Assembly (NCBI GenBank): GCA_964023205.1
Contig: OZ026847.1
Span: forward strand, 9,916,652-9,980,651
Length of the DNA stretch: 64,000 bases
Direction of reading: 5' to 3'
From: Lutraria lutraria
Lineage: Eukaryota; Mollusca; Bivalvia; Venerida; Mactridae
Part shown: positions 36,306 to 48,500 of the stretch, piece by piece
Numbering within the stretch: the stretch's first letter is position 1
Layout of the letters: each line of letters starts with the position of its first letter
Made by a program: the position numbers and the translations under genes
The notes under the pieces: model-generated
The model's input: only the letters and a program-made list of their open reading frames with translations
Told to the model about the DNA's origin: nothing
The model's database searches: none

Positions 36306-36432
36306 GGTTTTGCGCCCCTCTTCAACAGTCAGAGTCATATGAGGCGAACAGTTCACCTAACCATCGTTCCTGGAAAGAACCAGTACTAGACGCCCATCCT
36401 CCGTAAGCAACTGCCTACTTTTCTCATATAAA
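36306..36432 (+). repeat. CATATGAGGCG dispersed repeat, copy 2
   Basis: It runs from TTTTGCGCCCCTCTTCAACA through CATATGAGGCGAACAGTTCA to GCAACTGCCTACTTTTCTCA. It matches 63035-63152 over its full length and 21243-21340 in part. Confidence 0.7.
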
Positions 36433-36826
36433 GGAACTACAAAGTTGTCAGAAGTTTGATTAATATATGCATTTACATAATTATGTCTAAAAGATGTGAA
36501 CACACTATTTTGGAACAATTTTGACCGAATATCTTCTGCGGTAAATTGATATTACCAGGGACTCTACATTACCTTTTTTGCTGTTCAATTGTTTTTATTC
36601 ATTGCTCGGGGGAATTAAAGTTGATATTTTGACTAAACATAAAAGTGAATTAACGTCGAAAAACACTCACCAAACAAAAACCATCATTAATTTTTTATTC
36701 AGATAAAATCAAATTTTATTTATTCGTTTATTAGACAAGTCAATTTTATCATTAACTTTGTTTCCGTGATTCTTATTAATAACCCGTCGACCGTTTTGTA
36801 ATAACTTCTTGCTCTTTTAATCGGTC

Positions 36827-36901
36827 TAAACTGGTTCCCGCTGAAGTCTGGCTGTATAAGGGATCTTAGGTGCGCTGCAACATGGAACGGGAACCAGTTT
36901 A
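36827..36901. repeat. Inverted repeat of an AAACTGGTTCCCG motif
   Basis: TAAACTGGTTCCCG at the left pairs with CGGGAACCAGTTTA at the right. The right arm extended by GTTCCATG recurs at 18841-18861, so this looks like a terminal motif of a dispersed fold-back family. Confidence 0.5.
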
Positions 36902-37849
36902 TTGAATAGCCCTCTGATATAGAGTTGCTGATATCATAAATAAAAGGGATCACCGAAAGTAGTTCAGAAATCATTTTTAGTACACATAGAATACTTAGTA
37001 TTCATACACCATTGTTTTTTTATTTGCATATTTTTCTGACTGTTTCGAATTTCTCGATTAAGATTTGGCATATTCATCTGATTTTTTACTTGAATATGTC
37101 ATTGAATTGTAAATTAGAACTATTTTCACAGTCGGGAGGTTACAGAAAATTAGGAATACTTTGTAGAATGTAAGCATGATGACGATGAGCTTAACGCTCT
37201 TGAAAGTCAAATAATAAATTATGCTGTTCTGTTCAAAAGTATAACGACTTGCAAAAAGTTTCATCTATGTTTTGTGAATCTTGAAATTACAATACAGATA
37301 CATGATTCTTTGAAACATTAAGACCTTTTACATCTTTCATATAGATCGCAATGTCTACCAATTGTTTTTCCTTTCATAGGCAAATGCATGGGGGCGTCAA
37401 AACACATCCCATCGCTTACACCTGGTTGACATTACACGTCAAATGCTTCGGGTGGGGAACGCAATTCCATTGCTGATGGCCGTTGTGTGTACCCTACCTT
37501 TGTGTTATGGAAACTTGTTTTATTTTTTTTATGTTATATGTTCAATGAAAATTAAACAATTTGTTTTGTTACACTTAATATCATGTATTGAATATTTTAA
37601 GTTTTCAATGCCATTTAATAAATAAATGACATTTTCACATATAGCAGTGTTGTACTCTTTACATTTAGCACAAATGAACTCACATCCTAATGATTTCGTG
37701 GCTTTGATGTTATGAACATACTTTAAGTATAGGGAATGGGAAGGGAAGAGTCAAATAAATCGTGACCTTTTCACTATTAAAGACTCTTTAACCACAATTT
37801 TTCGAATAAATAAACAAATGAGATTTATAGTAAAATTGTATTGGAACAA

Positions 37850-38250
37850 TGAATTATTGATTGATAGTCTGTAATTTATGGATATATGTGAAAACGAAAT
37901 ATCGATTATTAAGTCTGAAATTCATTATTATAGATATATTGAAAATTTAATTAAATTAAAGTCTGATAAATAAGGTTGTGATTATTAATGATTTTGTTTT
38001 CATAAGTTTGTTACTAGAATGTTTTGACCTTAGAAGGAATGAATTATTAATTAATAAATCTGTAATCTATTAGGAATATGTGGAAAATTAATTAATATGG
38101 CTGTAATTTACCATACATGTGTTGAAAAATGAATTATTGATTAAAAAGGCTGTAATTTAGTCTGAATATATTAAACAATTGTGCATTGACTAATAAGTCT
38201 GTAATGTATTAGGAAGGCATTTAATAATTAATTACTGATCTGAAAGTGTT
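37850..38250 (+). repeat. Degenerate tandem array of about 60-bp units
   Basis: The phrase GAATTATTGATTAATAAGTC, then TGTAATTTATTAGGAATATGT and GAAAA, recurs about six times with much variation. It lies roughly 500 bp before the LINE's open frame. It may be a tandem 5' UTR of that element or an unrelated minisatellite. Confidence 0.5.
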
Positions 38251-38766
38251 CTATAGGTCTAGTATCTAAAAATGAATTATTCAGGATTTGATGGTATTTG
38301 TTCTACTGAGTAAGTGATTAATACATATGCATGTATTTGTTTATTAATGTGTTGAAAAGTGAATTGTCTGTTGTTTTTGTCTCAAATTTGTATATAGGGT
38401 ATGATCTCTTTACTTTCATTTGTTCTAATCTAACTACCATAATCTGAATAATCAGCTGCATCAAATATGAAGTTTATATTAGGTTTCACAAAATGTTTAG
38501 CACCTTTCCACTTTTATTTATTTTTTCCATTTTCAAAGGCCAGAGAAATCTTATACTGTTATGGAATTTCTTAAACCAAGCAAAATTCTGTTGGACGGTT
38601 TCTTTGGGGTTTTGTTGGTATGTCACAGGGTGTATGTGACTGTTAAGGAGTGGATAAAAATATCTTCATATCCTTAATCCCAAATGTCATTTAATATTTT
38701 TTTTAAATTTCTTTCCACGTGTGTATTTAACCTCCAACATGTGTTTTTAAATTAAAATTGTAAAAT

Positions 38767-39453
38767 ATGACAAGTAAAATTTCCTTAGTTAGTATGAATG
38801 TTCAAGGTATGGCTGACAGGGCAAAACGAAGAGATGTGATTAATTTTTTGAAAAGTAAGAATTATTCCATTTGTATGTTACAAGACACCCATTTTTCAAA
38901 AAATGAAGAAAAGTATATACGCTCTATTTGGGGCTATGAAACCTATTTCTCAAATTTTAATAGTCAGTCCCGTGGTGTCGCGACTTTTATTAACAATAAT
39001 TTTGAATGCAAGGTGAATAGTATTGGCACTGATAATGAAGGAAATTTACTTATCCTTAATTGTAATATTTGTGATAAAAATATAACCCTTGTTAATATAT
39101 ATGGTCCCAATAGGGACAATCCAAGGTTCTATGATTTAGTATCAGAAAAAATGTCGAAATGGGATAACTCATTATTCATCCTTGCTGGAGATTTCAACTT
39201 AGTCCTAAGTCAAGAGGCTGATTCTTTTAACTACTTACATTTAAATAATCCAAATGCACGCGATAAAGTATACTCCTTAATGTCAGAATATAACTTAATA
39301 GAATGTTGGAGAGAAAATAACATTGAAAAAATGGAATATACTTGGTTTAGACAAAATCCTGTTAAAAAAGCAAGGCTTGATTATTTTCTAATCTCAAATA
39401 TCATCTATACAGATCTTGACAATGCTAAAAATTTTACCTGGTTATCGCACTGA
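38767..39453 (+). pseudogene. LINE endonuclease domain
   Basis: This 228-codon frame carries most of an exonuclease-endonuclease-phosphatase fold: the NVQG start, LQDTHFS with the catalytic acidic residue, GVATFINN, LVNIYGPNRDN, LAGDFNLVLS and the closing RLDYFLIS. The final SDH-type motif (YRTDHSLIYITL) lies in the next frame from 39416, so a frameshift separates it. In life this domain nicks target DNA for target-primed reverse transcription. Confidence 0.9.
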
Positions 39454-40002
39454 TCATTCTTTGATATACATTACACTGGAATTCGGAAAATTTCAAAAGG
39501 GAAGAACATATTGGAAGTTTAATATTTCCCTCCTCCCTGATACCACTTATGTTAATAAAGTAAAAAGAGTCATTTTAGAAACAAAAACGCAATATTCAAC
39601 TAATATACTAAAAAATAATGAAGATATAAAAGATATTCCACTTCCGAATTTGTGTTTTAATATAAATGACCAATTATTGTTCGAGACTTTATTAATGAAT
39701 ATGAGAGGCATGTCTATAAGTTATTCATCCTATAAGAAAAAATTGAAGTGGATAAAGAAGACAAACTTTTGAAAGAAATTAATAAAATTGAAAAAGAAGA
39801 GAACATAAATTATGAATTGTTAGAAACTAAAAAAACAGAACTTTTAAATTTAAGGAAGAAATAAATGGAGGGTCACCTAATAAGATCAAGAGCTAAGTGG
39901 ATATATGAGGGAGAAAAACCAACAAAATATTTCTGTAATCTCGAAAATAGAAACTATGTCTCAAAAGTAATGAATTCTCTCATTTCAGAATAAGGTCAAG
40001 TC

Positions 40003-41121
40003 ATGAAAACCCAAAAAGAAATTTTAGCTGTAACTAAGCGTCATTATGAAAACTTATATAAATTAACAGATAATATACCATTAACAGAAATACTTGGGGA
40101 TTTGAATATACCAAAATTATCTGAAAATCATAAAGAATCCATTGAGGGAGATTTGACATATAATGAAATGCTGAATTCTTTAAAACGGATGTCTAATAAT
40201 ACAAGTCCTGGAAATGATGGGTTTACTGTAGAATTTTTTAAATTTTTCTGGAATGATATAGGTTTCTTGCTACTAAGATCAGTCAATTGTGCATATTAGA
40301 TTGGAGAATTATCAACTACACAAAAACAAGGAGTTATAACTTGTATCCCTAAAGGAAATAAAGACAAAATGCTTTTAAAAAATTGCAGACCTATCTCATT
40401 ATTGAATGTTTCCTACAAAATTGCCTCTTCCTCTATTGCTTTTCGCTTGAAAAATAATTTAAAAAATATTATAGATGAAGATCAAACTGGATTTTTACCA
40501 GGAAGATTAATATTAGAATGCTGTATGACCTATTATTTTATACAGAGAAAAATTACATTCCCGGCTTACTATTGTTAATTGATTTCGCCGCAGCATTTGA
40601 TACTGTGTCATGGAATTTTTTAACTTTGGTCCTTCAATAAGATCTTGGATCAAACTATTTTACACAAATATAGAATCCTGTGAAGTTGTTAATGGACATA
40701 CTTCAGAGTGGTTCTTTCTTCAGAGGGGTTGTCGCAAGGTGATGCCCTGTCGCCATACTTGTTCATTCTTTGTGCTGAGATTCTCTCAATAATGATAAGG
40801 AAAAATAAAGATATTAAAGGAATTATAGTAAATGGAGTAGAATATAAAGTTTCTCAGTATGCTGATGACACTAGTTTGTTTTTAGATGGCACAGATAAAT
40901 CTCTAAGGACAACAATGTTAAATTTAAAATTATATGCTAAATTTTCAGGCCTTAACATAAATATGGAGAAGACTAAGGTGATTTGGTTTGGCTCACTTAA
41001 AAATTCTAACGCTACTTTATGTCCCGAATACAGTTTAGACTGGAAAAATGAAATATTTTTTGTGTTAGGTGTGAAGTTCTCAACTGATTTAAACTTAATA
41101 GTAGACTTGAATTATGACTAA
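40003..41121 (+). pseudogene. LINE reverse transcriptase core, broken
   Basis: Consecutive frame fragments cover 40003-40299 (fingers region NTSPGNDGF), 40369-40578 (CRPISLLNVSYKIASSSIAF, TGFLPGR), about 40575-40720 (FAAAFDTVSW, in another frame) and 40708-41121 (GLSQGDALSPYLFILCAEIL, then SQYADDTSLFL). The catalytic motifs survive individually but are split by stops and frameshifts, so no active enzyme can be read. Confidence 0.9.
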
Positions 41122-41218
41122 AATAGAAGAAATTAAGAATTTTTTTGCAAATTGGTCAAAAAGAATACTCTCTCCCATTGGTAAATTAGTTGTGATAAAA
41201 TAGCTTGCCCTTGCAAAA

Positions 41219-42528
41219 TTGAATGATCTTATTTTGAGTATCCCAAGTCCATCTCAGGTTAAAATAAACCAGATACAAAATCTATTTTTTAAGTTCCTGT
41301 GGAACAACGGTAGGGATAAAATAAAAAGAAACATTATAACACCAGAATATAGGTTTGGGGGATTAAAAATGATTGATCTTAACTGTTTTATTTGTAGTTT
41401 AAAAGTCACATGGCTTAGAAGATTCCTTTTTTCTAACAATAAATATAGCCAATTGGTTGAAATTATTTATCCTTTCATAACTCAAATGTATAAGTTTGGC
41501 ACTGACTATATAAAAACAAAATTGAACTTAGACATTAATCCATTTTGGAAAGATGTTATGTATAGTTATTTTACTCTGTCTATGAATTCCAAACTAAGTA
41601 ATACTAAACAGTACTATTCAGTTAACTTATGGTATAATCCAGGTATTAAGATAGGAAATTCTAGTATCTGTTTAAATAGATGGACTGATGGAAGTATTCT
41701 GTTTGTAGGGGATCTCCTTAGCCAAGAGGGTGAATTTTACTCTTATAATGAATTTTCTGCAATATATAATATTAGAACTATTTTTTTAGAATTCAGAGGA
41801 ATTTTAGCATCAGAAAGTTTTTGGAAAAAGAAAATGTTCAAGATCTACATAAACAAATTAAATACAATGTGACTATTCCCCACACACTACTGATAATAAA
41901 TAAGGATAATAAAGGCTGTCGTTCAATTTATAAAGAAATGCAAAGAAAATGTCAGTATCCAAACTCACTACAGAAATGGAAATATGAAGTAAGAGACACA
42001 ATGGAAACTGATTTTTTTGAAAATAAATCAATCTACAATATCGCTTATAAATATACAAACGATCAAAAACTATTATGGTTACAATACAGAATAAACCAGA
42101 GAATTCTTGCAACAAACCATTTGCTTAAGAAAATGAATATTATAAATGAAGATTACTGTTCTTTTTGTCATAATGAGAAAGAAACCCTGTCCCACTTATT
42201 TTTTAAATGTGAACAAACAAAACAATTTTGGCAACAGTTACAATCCTATATAAGAGACAGGTGTAACTTGAATTTTCAAAGCTGGAGCATGTCTGATATA
42301 TTATTTGGTAATACTCATCTTGATGATGTTATAAACAAAATACTACTACTTGGTAAATATTATATATATTGTTGTAGATTGAAACAGTTAAGGCCTGGTT
42401 TTGTAACTTTTAAACAGCAAGTTTGTGCCAATTATAAAATTGAAGAACACACGTGTAAACAATATTTTAAGTTTGATAAATTTGAAAAATCATGGGAAAA
42501 GTTCATTAATTTAGTGATTCCAGAGTAG
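41219..42528 (+). pseudogene. LINE C-terminal region with zf-RVT knuckle
   Basis: Frames 41219-41872 and 41821-42528 overlap through a frameshift. They encode the post-RT connection (IQNLFFKFLWNNGRDKIKRN) and a Cys/His knuckle (CSFCHNEKETLSHLFFKCEQ). The same region is present in the second copy at 51335-52457. Confidence 0.88.
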
Positions 42529-42850
42529 TTGACTTAGTAAAGAGTAAAATGAACATATTCTTTCATTGTAAAAAGTTAATCCTTGACGGTCGCATACATA
42601 CAACGGGGCCGTAAAGATTCCACCAACAGAAACAGTATATTCTCAATGTATTTATTTAAAATATCATCCTTAAACGAGAACCTTAGTAGTTTAGCTTCTT
42701 TGACCTTTTATTTTAAATTTACCCCCTATCCCCTGACCCCATACACTCTTTTAGTTTCTAAACTCTGAGCTCTCCTGAGTAAAACTTAATGCTGTCTATT
42801 TTTCTTTTAAAATGAACTTTCTCAGGTAAGCAACAACAGATACACTATTA

Positions 42851-42870
42851 CCCCCCCCCCCCCCCCCCCC
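42851..42870 (+). repeat. Poly-C run (20) in the LINE 3' UTR
   Basis: An uninterrupted run of 20 C lies between the LINE coding end and its tail. The minus-strand copy has the matching G-run near 50800-50810, so the tract belongs to the element itself. Confidence 0.9.
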
Positions 42871-43008
42871 AATCTTAATATGCTAGAATCAGAAGTCTAT
42901 AGAAAACATCGCAATATGTACTTTGTATAAATTATATGAAATGTTTTGTTCTATATCTTTGTAAGATTTTGTAAATAAATGGGTAACCTATGGCTACCGA
43001 AAAAAAGA

Positions 43009-45529
43009 GATTTATACAGTGTGTTTTATACAGACTTCGAAGCTGATACTTGAAATTCTAACAACGCCGCTCTCCACTTGCTTTTAATTATGAGTGGTGG
43101 TTTTTAAATGTAGTTTGGAGTGCCCCGGATTGTCGTCCGGAAAAAAGTAATTACTTTCCGGTTCTTTTCATATGCACAGTAATGTTTCTTGACTTCATTG
43201 CTTGAAGTCTAAGACTGAAATGGGGATAGAGATAGAATACTCTCAAGATTCGATGTTCTCTGTTCTTCTTAAATTTGTCAATCAGCCAAGAGCCATTTTT
43301 GTACATTTTTTCAGTTTGCTCCTTGTTGATATTACTTATCAATCCTAGCATGGTTCAATATCAGTTAAACTGTGAAGTCATTTCGACACCGTGAATGGTG
43401 ACACATCTTTCACACATTCTGATGCAAACATCGTTCTATTATCAGCGGAAAAACTGTACAATTACGCGTGAAAAATGACCAAGTGGGAAAACTTCTCTAT
43501 GACTGTAAATCGATAGTTTGATAAAAATACCAACACCGTTCTTAGAACAGTCACACTCTCATTTTGACTAATTAACCCAATTGGACTTAACACTCGGTCA
43601 GAAGCGCTGTACGAAATCAGTTGAGGAATCCAATTCCATCCCCACACAATTCAATATCAAGGTTTCATCATGTGTGTTTTCTCCAGTGTATCCTTCGTTT
43701 TTTTAATCAGAACAATGATACAATTAGATAAATGATTTTTCTGGGCGTCATAAAGACCAGGAATTCACTTAATGAATCTCGCTAATCCCTGGGTCTTTAT
43801 TTTGTGGCGGAATTTTTCCACCCAGATAAAACAAAAAAAATGTTCCGGGTAATATATATATATATTTGTTCTTAGTCTCTTGTCATGTCCAGATAATGTA
43901 CATATACTTGTTTTCAGTTTCTTGCCATGCGTTTTTTACCCTCTTTAATAAAGCCCTTTTACGACACCTTGTGTTTCTTATTCTATGTTTTACTAGCTTC
44001 GCAAACTCTTCCACTTTCCATTTAATACCACCGATTGTCCATAAATGATAATGTGAAATAGCGTCATAGAACAGATCGTAGTTTATTTAAAAACTTGTAC
44101 ATACATATACGCCAAACAAATTACCATATAATTTATAAGTCACATAAGGTGCATTTCGTGAAAAAAAAACGAACAAAAAAAAACACAAGACAATATAGAG
44201 CAGAACAATGGGACATTAGGTACATATAATCCAATACAACGCTTACTGACACCATTTCAGTATTGGAAACTTAAGGCGTAAAGATTCATTTAAAGAAATT
44301 GCTGCAGCAAATACTTCTTACGGAGAACGAACAAAACTTTCTATTGATTAAGTTAATGTAATACTTTGTATAACATCTCAGGTGTATTAATTACTGACAC
44401 AAACTACGAGTTCAGAAATACAGTTCGTCTATTGTTTTCTTTTCTTAGATAACAACATTTCTATTATATACGTAAAAACATGTTAAATTTGTTTGTTATG
44501 CGTGTATGTAAATACATAAAAGTACAGTAATGACACAGGTTTTTCAGCCCGATTAAAAAATATATGTTACTGTGTTTTAAACATGATGTTACGGCTTTCT
44601 ACAATAAAGGCCATAATACGAAAACTCATTGTCTTCATTTGTGTCTCCATCAACACGACACAAATAAACAAAACTGCAGTAATCACACGACGTAGAAACG
44701 AAAAATAATAGCAGAGATATCGCTCAGTTCAAGCCCTATATCATTTTCCCTATTCCATTAGCCATTGTTTATTATTTGAGTATGTGTCTTATCATATGCC
44801 AAGAGTAGGGATACAATAAAAAACTCAAGAATTATCCATTTATTAGTGATATAATTTGAATAATAGTGACATATGAAAACCGTTGATGAATTCCTAAAAT
44901 GTCTCTGTTTGTACTAACGAGGTCTATTAACTATATTATATAGAATAGTAAGACGACAAAAAAGATTTTCCCCCGGTAATGATGCTTATATTGAAAGCAA
45001 CGTGACTTTTGTCATGTAGTGAACATATCAAATTTTCTTTAAACTTAAAATAGTCTCTAATAGAAACCTATACTATGATATACGTACATCAAAAATTAAA
45101 ATCTCAATGTCGTGTGGTCCCATTATCAAGTTGAAACATGAAGGAAACATGGAAACATCCGAAGATATGTCATTGTTATATTTAATTGGCAGCTGTGTGA
45201 CGTTCAACTGTTACTAGAATTACAGAATGCCACTTTCCACGTGTTGGGTAGTTTTTCTTTTACACATTTAATTAACTGGACATTTTTATAATTTAATGAA
45301 TAAGGTCACCAAGTACACAAAACCCTTTGAAAATATTCACATTGAAGACAAAAGTTGAACAATCAATGTATCAGTATATTTCATAATGTTTCCGCTGAAT
45401 ATGTGTTCTCAGATGTGCAAACAATGTACTTGTATTAACAACATGTTATATTGATGACGCTTGTTCCTTAAAATCCTCTTCTGAATTAATCATTCTGTCG
45501 TGTTATTGTTGCCAGTAATATATCCCTAA
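43009..45529. other. Intergenic region and probable 3' UTR of the lectin/EGF gene
   Basis: I see no coding exon. A small fold-back (ATAAAGACCAGG / CCTGGGTCTTTAT) lies at 43750-43800 and a TA run near 43853-43865. AATAAA on the minus strand occurs near 44765-44770 and 44834-44840, either of which could end the transcript. None can be chosen from sequence alone. Confidence 0.45.
43750..43800. repeat. Small hairpin
   Basis: ATAAAGACCAGG at 43750-43761 pairs with CCTGGGTCTTTAT at 43788-43800 around a loop of about 26 bases. Confidence 0.55.
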
Positions 45530-45591
45530 CTACAGAAGGCGCATTGCTACAGCAAGCAGCAACACCATCATGTAAAACGACATAGAAAGAC
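45530..45591 (-). CDS. Last exon: hydrophobic C-terminal tail with stop
   Basis: After acceptor ATATTTCAG the frame reads GLSMSFYMMVLLLAVAMRLL then TAG. The preceding exon ends CENAAP, so small residues (N-A-A-P-G) precede a hydrophobic run of about 15 residues that ends the protein. That is the pattern of a GPI-attachment signal. A tail-type transmembrane helix is the alternative, but almost nothing would remain on the cytosolic side. Confidence 0.82.
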
Positions 45592-48500
45592 CTGAAATAT
45601 AGAAAATCAAAGCGATCTGTTATTATATCATCCATTTCCGTATCAAAATGTTAGGGCTTGTGCAACAACATAGAACGGAAACAGCTCTGCGTCATTGGCT
45701 AGTCAAACATAAACATAAAGACGGCTTAATGAACTACTTAATCTTATTGATATGCTTAATGAATTTTAGAAGTTAGGTTTAAATCAAGATCATGAAATTA
45801 ACATTAAGACAAAATTGTTAATAAAATGTTCGTCGTTTTCAAAAAGGTCGTTTTGAACTCTAACATCAGATAACTTTACAGAACTCGACACTACATTGCA
45901 ATGTGAAACATTATAAGAATGGGAAGTGCGAAATGTCATTATGTCAATGTGATTACGTGCATCTACACATCCTATATATATTGATATCATACAAAGTAAT
46001 GGAATGCATCTAAATCAACAATATTGTAAAACATTTCAAAATCATATGTTACACAAATTACAAAGTATTTTTTTTATTTAACGGATTATTTAACCAAATG
46101 CTTTGGGTAAAAGCATAGCAAAATGGAATCGAAGCAGCTTAGTTATTTGTATTTTTTTTATGAAACGATCGAGGCATCTCAAGATAAGGAAAAAAAATCA
46201 AAACAAGGGACTAGTCCTTTTAAAAAAAATAATACACGCTATCGTTTGAAATTAGTTGTATTTTTAATTCAAAAGCTTTACTGGATTTGAAAACAAGATG
46301 TACCTGGTGCAGCATTTTCACAAACTTGATTACAAGCATCGCCAGCCCATAGAATTAATTCATCACTGCCGTCATCACATTCATTGTAACAATCGCAGAC
46401 ATATACGTCTTGAATACACGTGATACCCCCAGATTGGCAGGTAAAAAATCCAGCTGGGCAACGCTGAAATAATTCAATTACATTTCTATTTATTACATAT
46501 CATTCGTTACATAAGAGCAATAAAAAATAAAAAAAAGTGGTCACAGCAGCTCTGTTTCTTAGGCGTCAACCCAAAAAAAAAAAAAAAAAAATTTGGTAAT
46601 AAATAATATCATGTCTAGTGAGTATATTTGTGAAGCGACAATTACTTACACTAATATAAGCAGCGCCATAAGCATCATTGCCAGCACAATCTTGTTCATT
46701 ACAAGTTGATACCACAACCTGATCACCGGTGCACCCTGCGCCTCCATTGCTTGGTGCTGGATTGTTACATAAACGGAATTTAGACTGTGATCCGTCACCG
46801 CATGTTTTTGAGCAAGTCGTAAACGAGGACCATTGACCCCAGTTGCCATCCACTTGAGCTGCAACAATAGTATATGCATATATGTCAATGAAATTGACAG
46901 TCTTAAGAAAAAAACAGAGTAGTTCCAACTAATGTTCAGAAAAATATCCTTTTTTATGAGACTTTTCTCCTTTTGTTGTACAACTCCGAACAGAAGTGCT
47001 TACCCACACTGCATTTGCATTAATTTTGTTCAACTCATTTACTTTTATTTATACCATAACGGCAGGTATGCACGGTGGCTGTTGACCTAATCTTGGTTTC
47101 CGTTCTTGGTTTACCTATCAGCAATCTCCATCATTGATTAGCAAATATCGCTCATATTAAGTCCATAAGACAACAGACAAGGAGTAAGCTATTGCTAGTC
47201 AAGCCAAAAAGTAACATTAAACAAGGAAACTTTGTTCCTTTGTACTGCCCAGTACCAACCGTGCATGCCATCAGTATACATGTTGCACAATGAAGAGATA
47301 CATGATATACAAGTTAATCACTATTTTTTACTTACGAGGACATGTTGCAGCTGCTGTACAAGTTCTAGACTCGTAAGAATCTCCAGGGCATGGTAGGCCA
47401 CCATAGTCGGGTGAAGGATCATCACATTCCCTGTATCTCTTCTGTGTTCCTGTGCCACAGGTGGCGCTGCAGCCTCTCCATGATCCCCATTTACCCCATA
47501 CACCATCCATTGGTGTTCCGATTTCTATAAAAAGGTAAGGTGCAATGTGATAGTTGTCTCATATTCTGGATGAAGTACAATGGTTCATCAGTGATTACAT
47601 TAAAGGCTTTTATAATAAGTATCTTATTGTGGTATATAAGACCACCGACCCATCCAAAAAATATGATAGTATGTATACAAACATTGACAGTGAGGTGAGG
47701 TATATACAGAAAGTCAGAAACGTATGTATATGTAAACACATAATAAATATACATACTCGTATAATATAATCACATACATACACACAAGATTATTGTTACA
47801 CGGCTTAGTACTTCAAAGGTCAACATTTAAACAGATAAAGAAGCCCTCCATAAAAGGAAAATGAGTAGAAAAAAGATTTTATTAGCATGTGATTCTACAG
47901 GTCAGTCAGTATTTATTTATCAATTCATCTTTCCTGGGTTTTATACATTAAAGTCAACCATACGGGTTTTATAAAATGCTGCTGATGTGTCCCATCAAAG
48001 GATAAAGAATGTGTTTAGTTTGGATTTATAACAAATAGATTTCAAATCATTATAGGTATAAATTAGATATTCCATTCAATAGCATATATACAAAGGTATT
48101 GTTTAAGATCTGGTTGCTTTATAAATGCATACTACTACTAGTACATCCATCTCAACTTCTCCTATAACACTCTATTTATATTTAGGAATTACTTTTATAT
48201 TATCAGTTTCACGAAGTATTTATCAATTAGACGAATTGTCCAATCTTGGCCGATTCTTCGCGAATGCACTCGGTCTCTTAATGATTACGTTCATTATTAT
48301 GCAATACAACACATTTTTACAAAGGCATACCTCAGCTAATATTATCAATAAACTTTTGTATTCTTCCATGTTTGAAAAGAAAAAAAATATTTTCTCAACA
48401 ATTAAAGTCAATTGTCTGAAATGTTTGATATAAGAAGCTCTTAATTTCCCATTGACCTATAAAAATTCTATGCTAAATTAGATAAATATTCATGTATTGA

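Larger units (their letters stand above)
34864..38766. other. Intergenic region upstream of the cyclase
   Basis: There is no recognised coding exon. It contains two SINE-like segments (34995-35165, 35465-35580), the CATATGAGGCG repeat (36306-36432), an inverted repeat (36827-36901) and a degenerate tandem array (37850-38250). The last 300 bases before 38767 are probably LINE 5' sequence. The cyclase promoter should lie somewhere here, but no element could be pinned down. Confidence 0.5.
38767..43008 (+). mobile_element. L1/Tx1-like LINE, nearly full length, inactivated
   Basis: The ORF2-type region starts at ATG 38767 and its fragments run to 42528. In order: an AP-endonuclease (VSMNVQGM..RRDVINFL, LQDTHF, GDFN, ARLDYFLIS); reverse transcriptase (NTSPGNDGFTVEFF, CRPISLLNVSYKI, DQTGFLPGR, LIDFAAAFDTVSW, the catalytic YADD in SQYADDTSLFLDG); and a C-terminal zf-RVT knuckle (YCSFCHNEKETLSHLFFKC). 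The reading frame is broken many times: a frameshift near 39440, then stops near 39770, 39862, 39990, 40297, 40576, 41119 and 41201, among others. The 3' UTR holds a run of 20 C at 42851-42870 and ends in GGGTAACCTATGGCTACCG followed by a short A-rich tail. The 5' end is not defined and no ORF1 was recognised. A shorter copy is at 50668-52910. Confidence 0.92.

Noticed and set aside
36720..36974. 84-codon minus-strand frame upstream of the cyclase
   Set aside because: It runs through an inverted repeat (36827-36901) and shows no recognisable motif.
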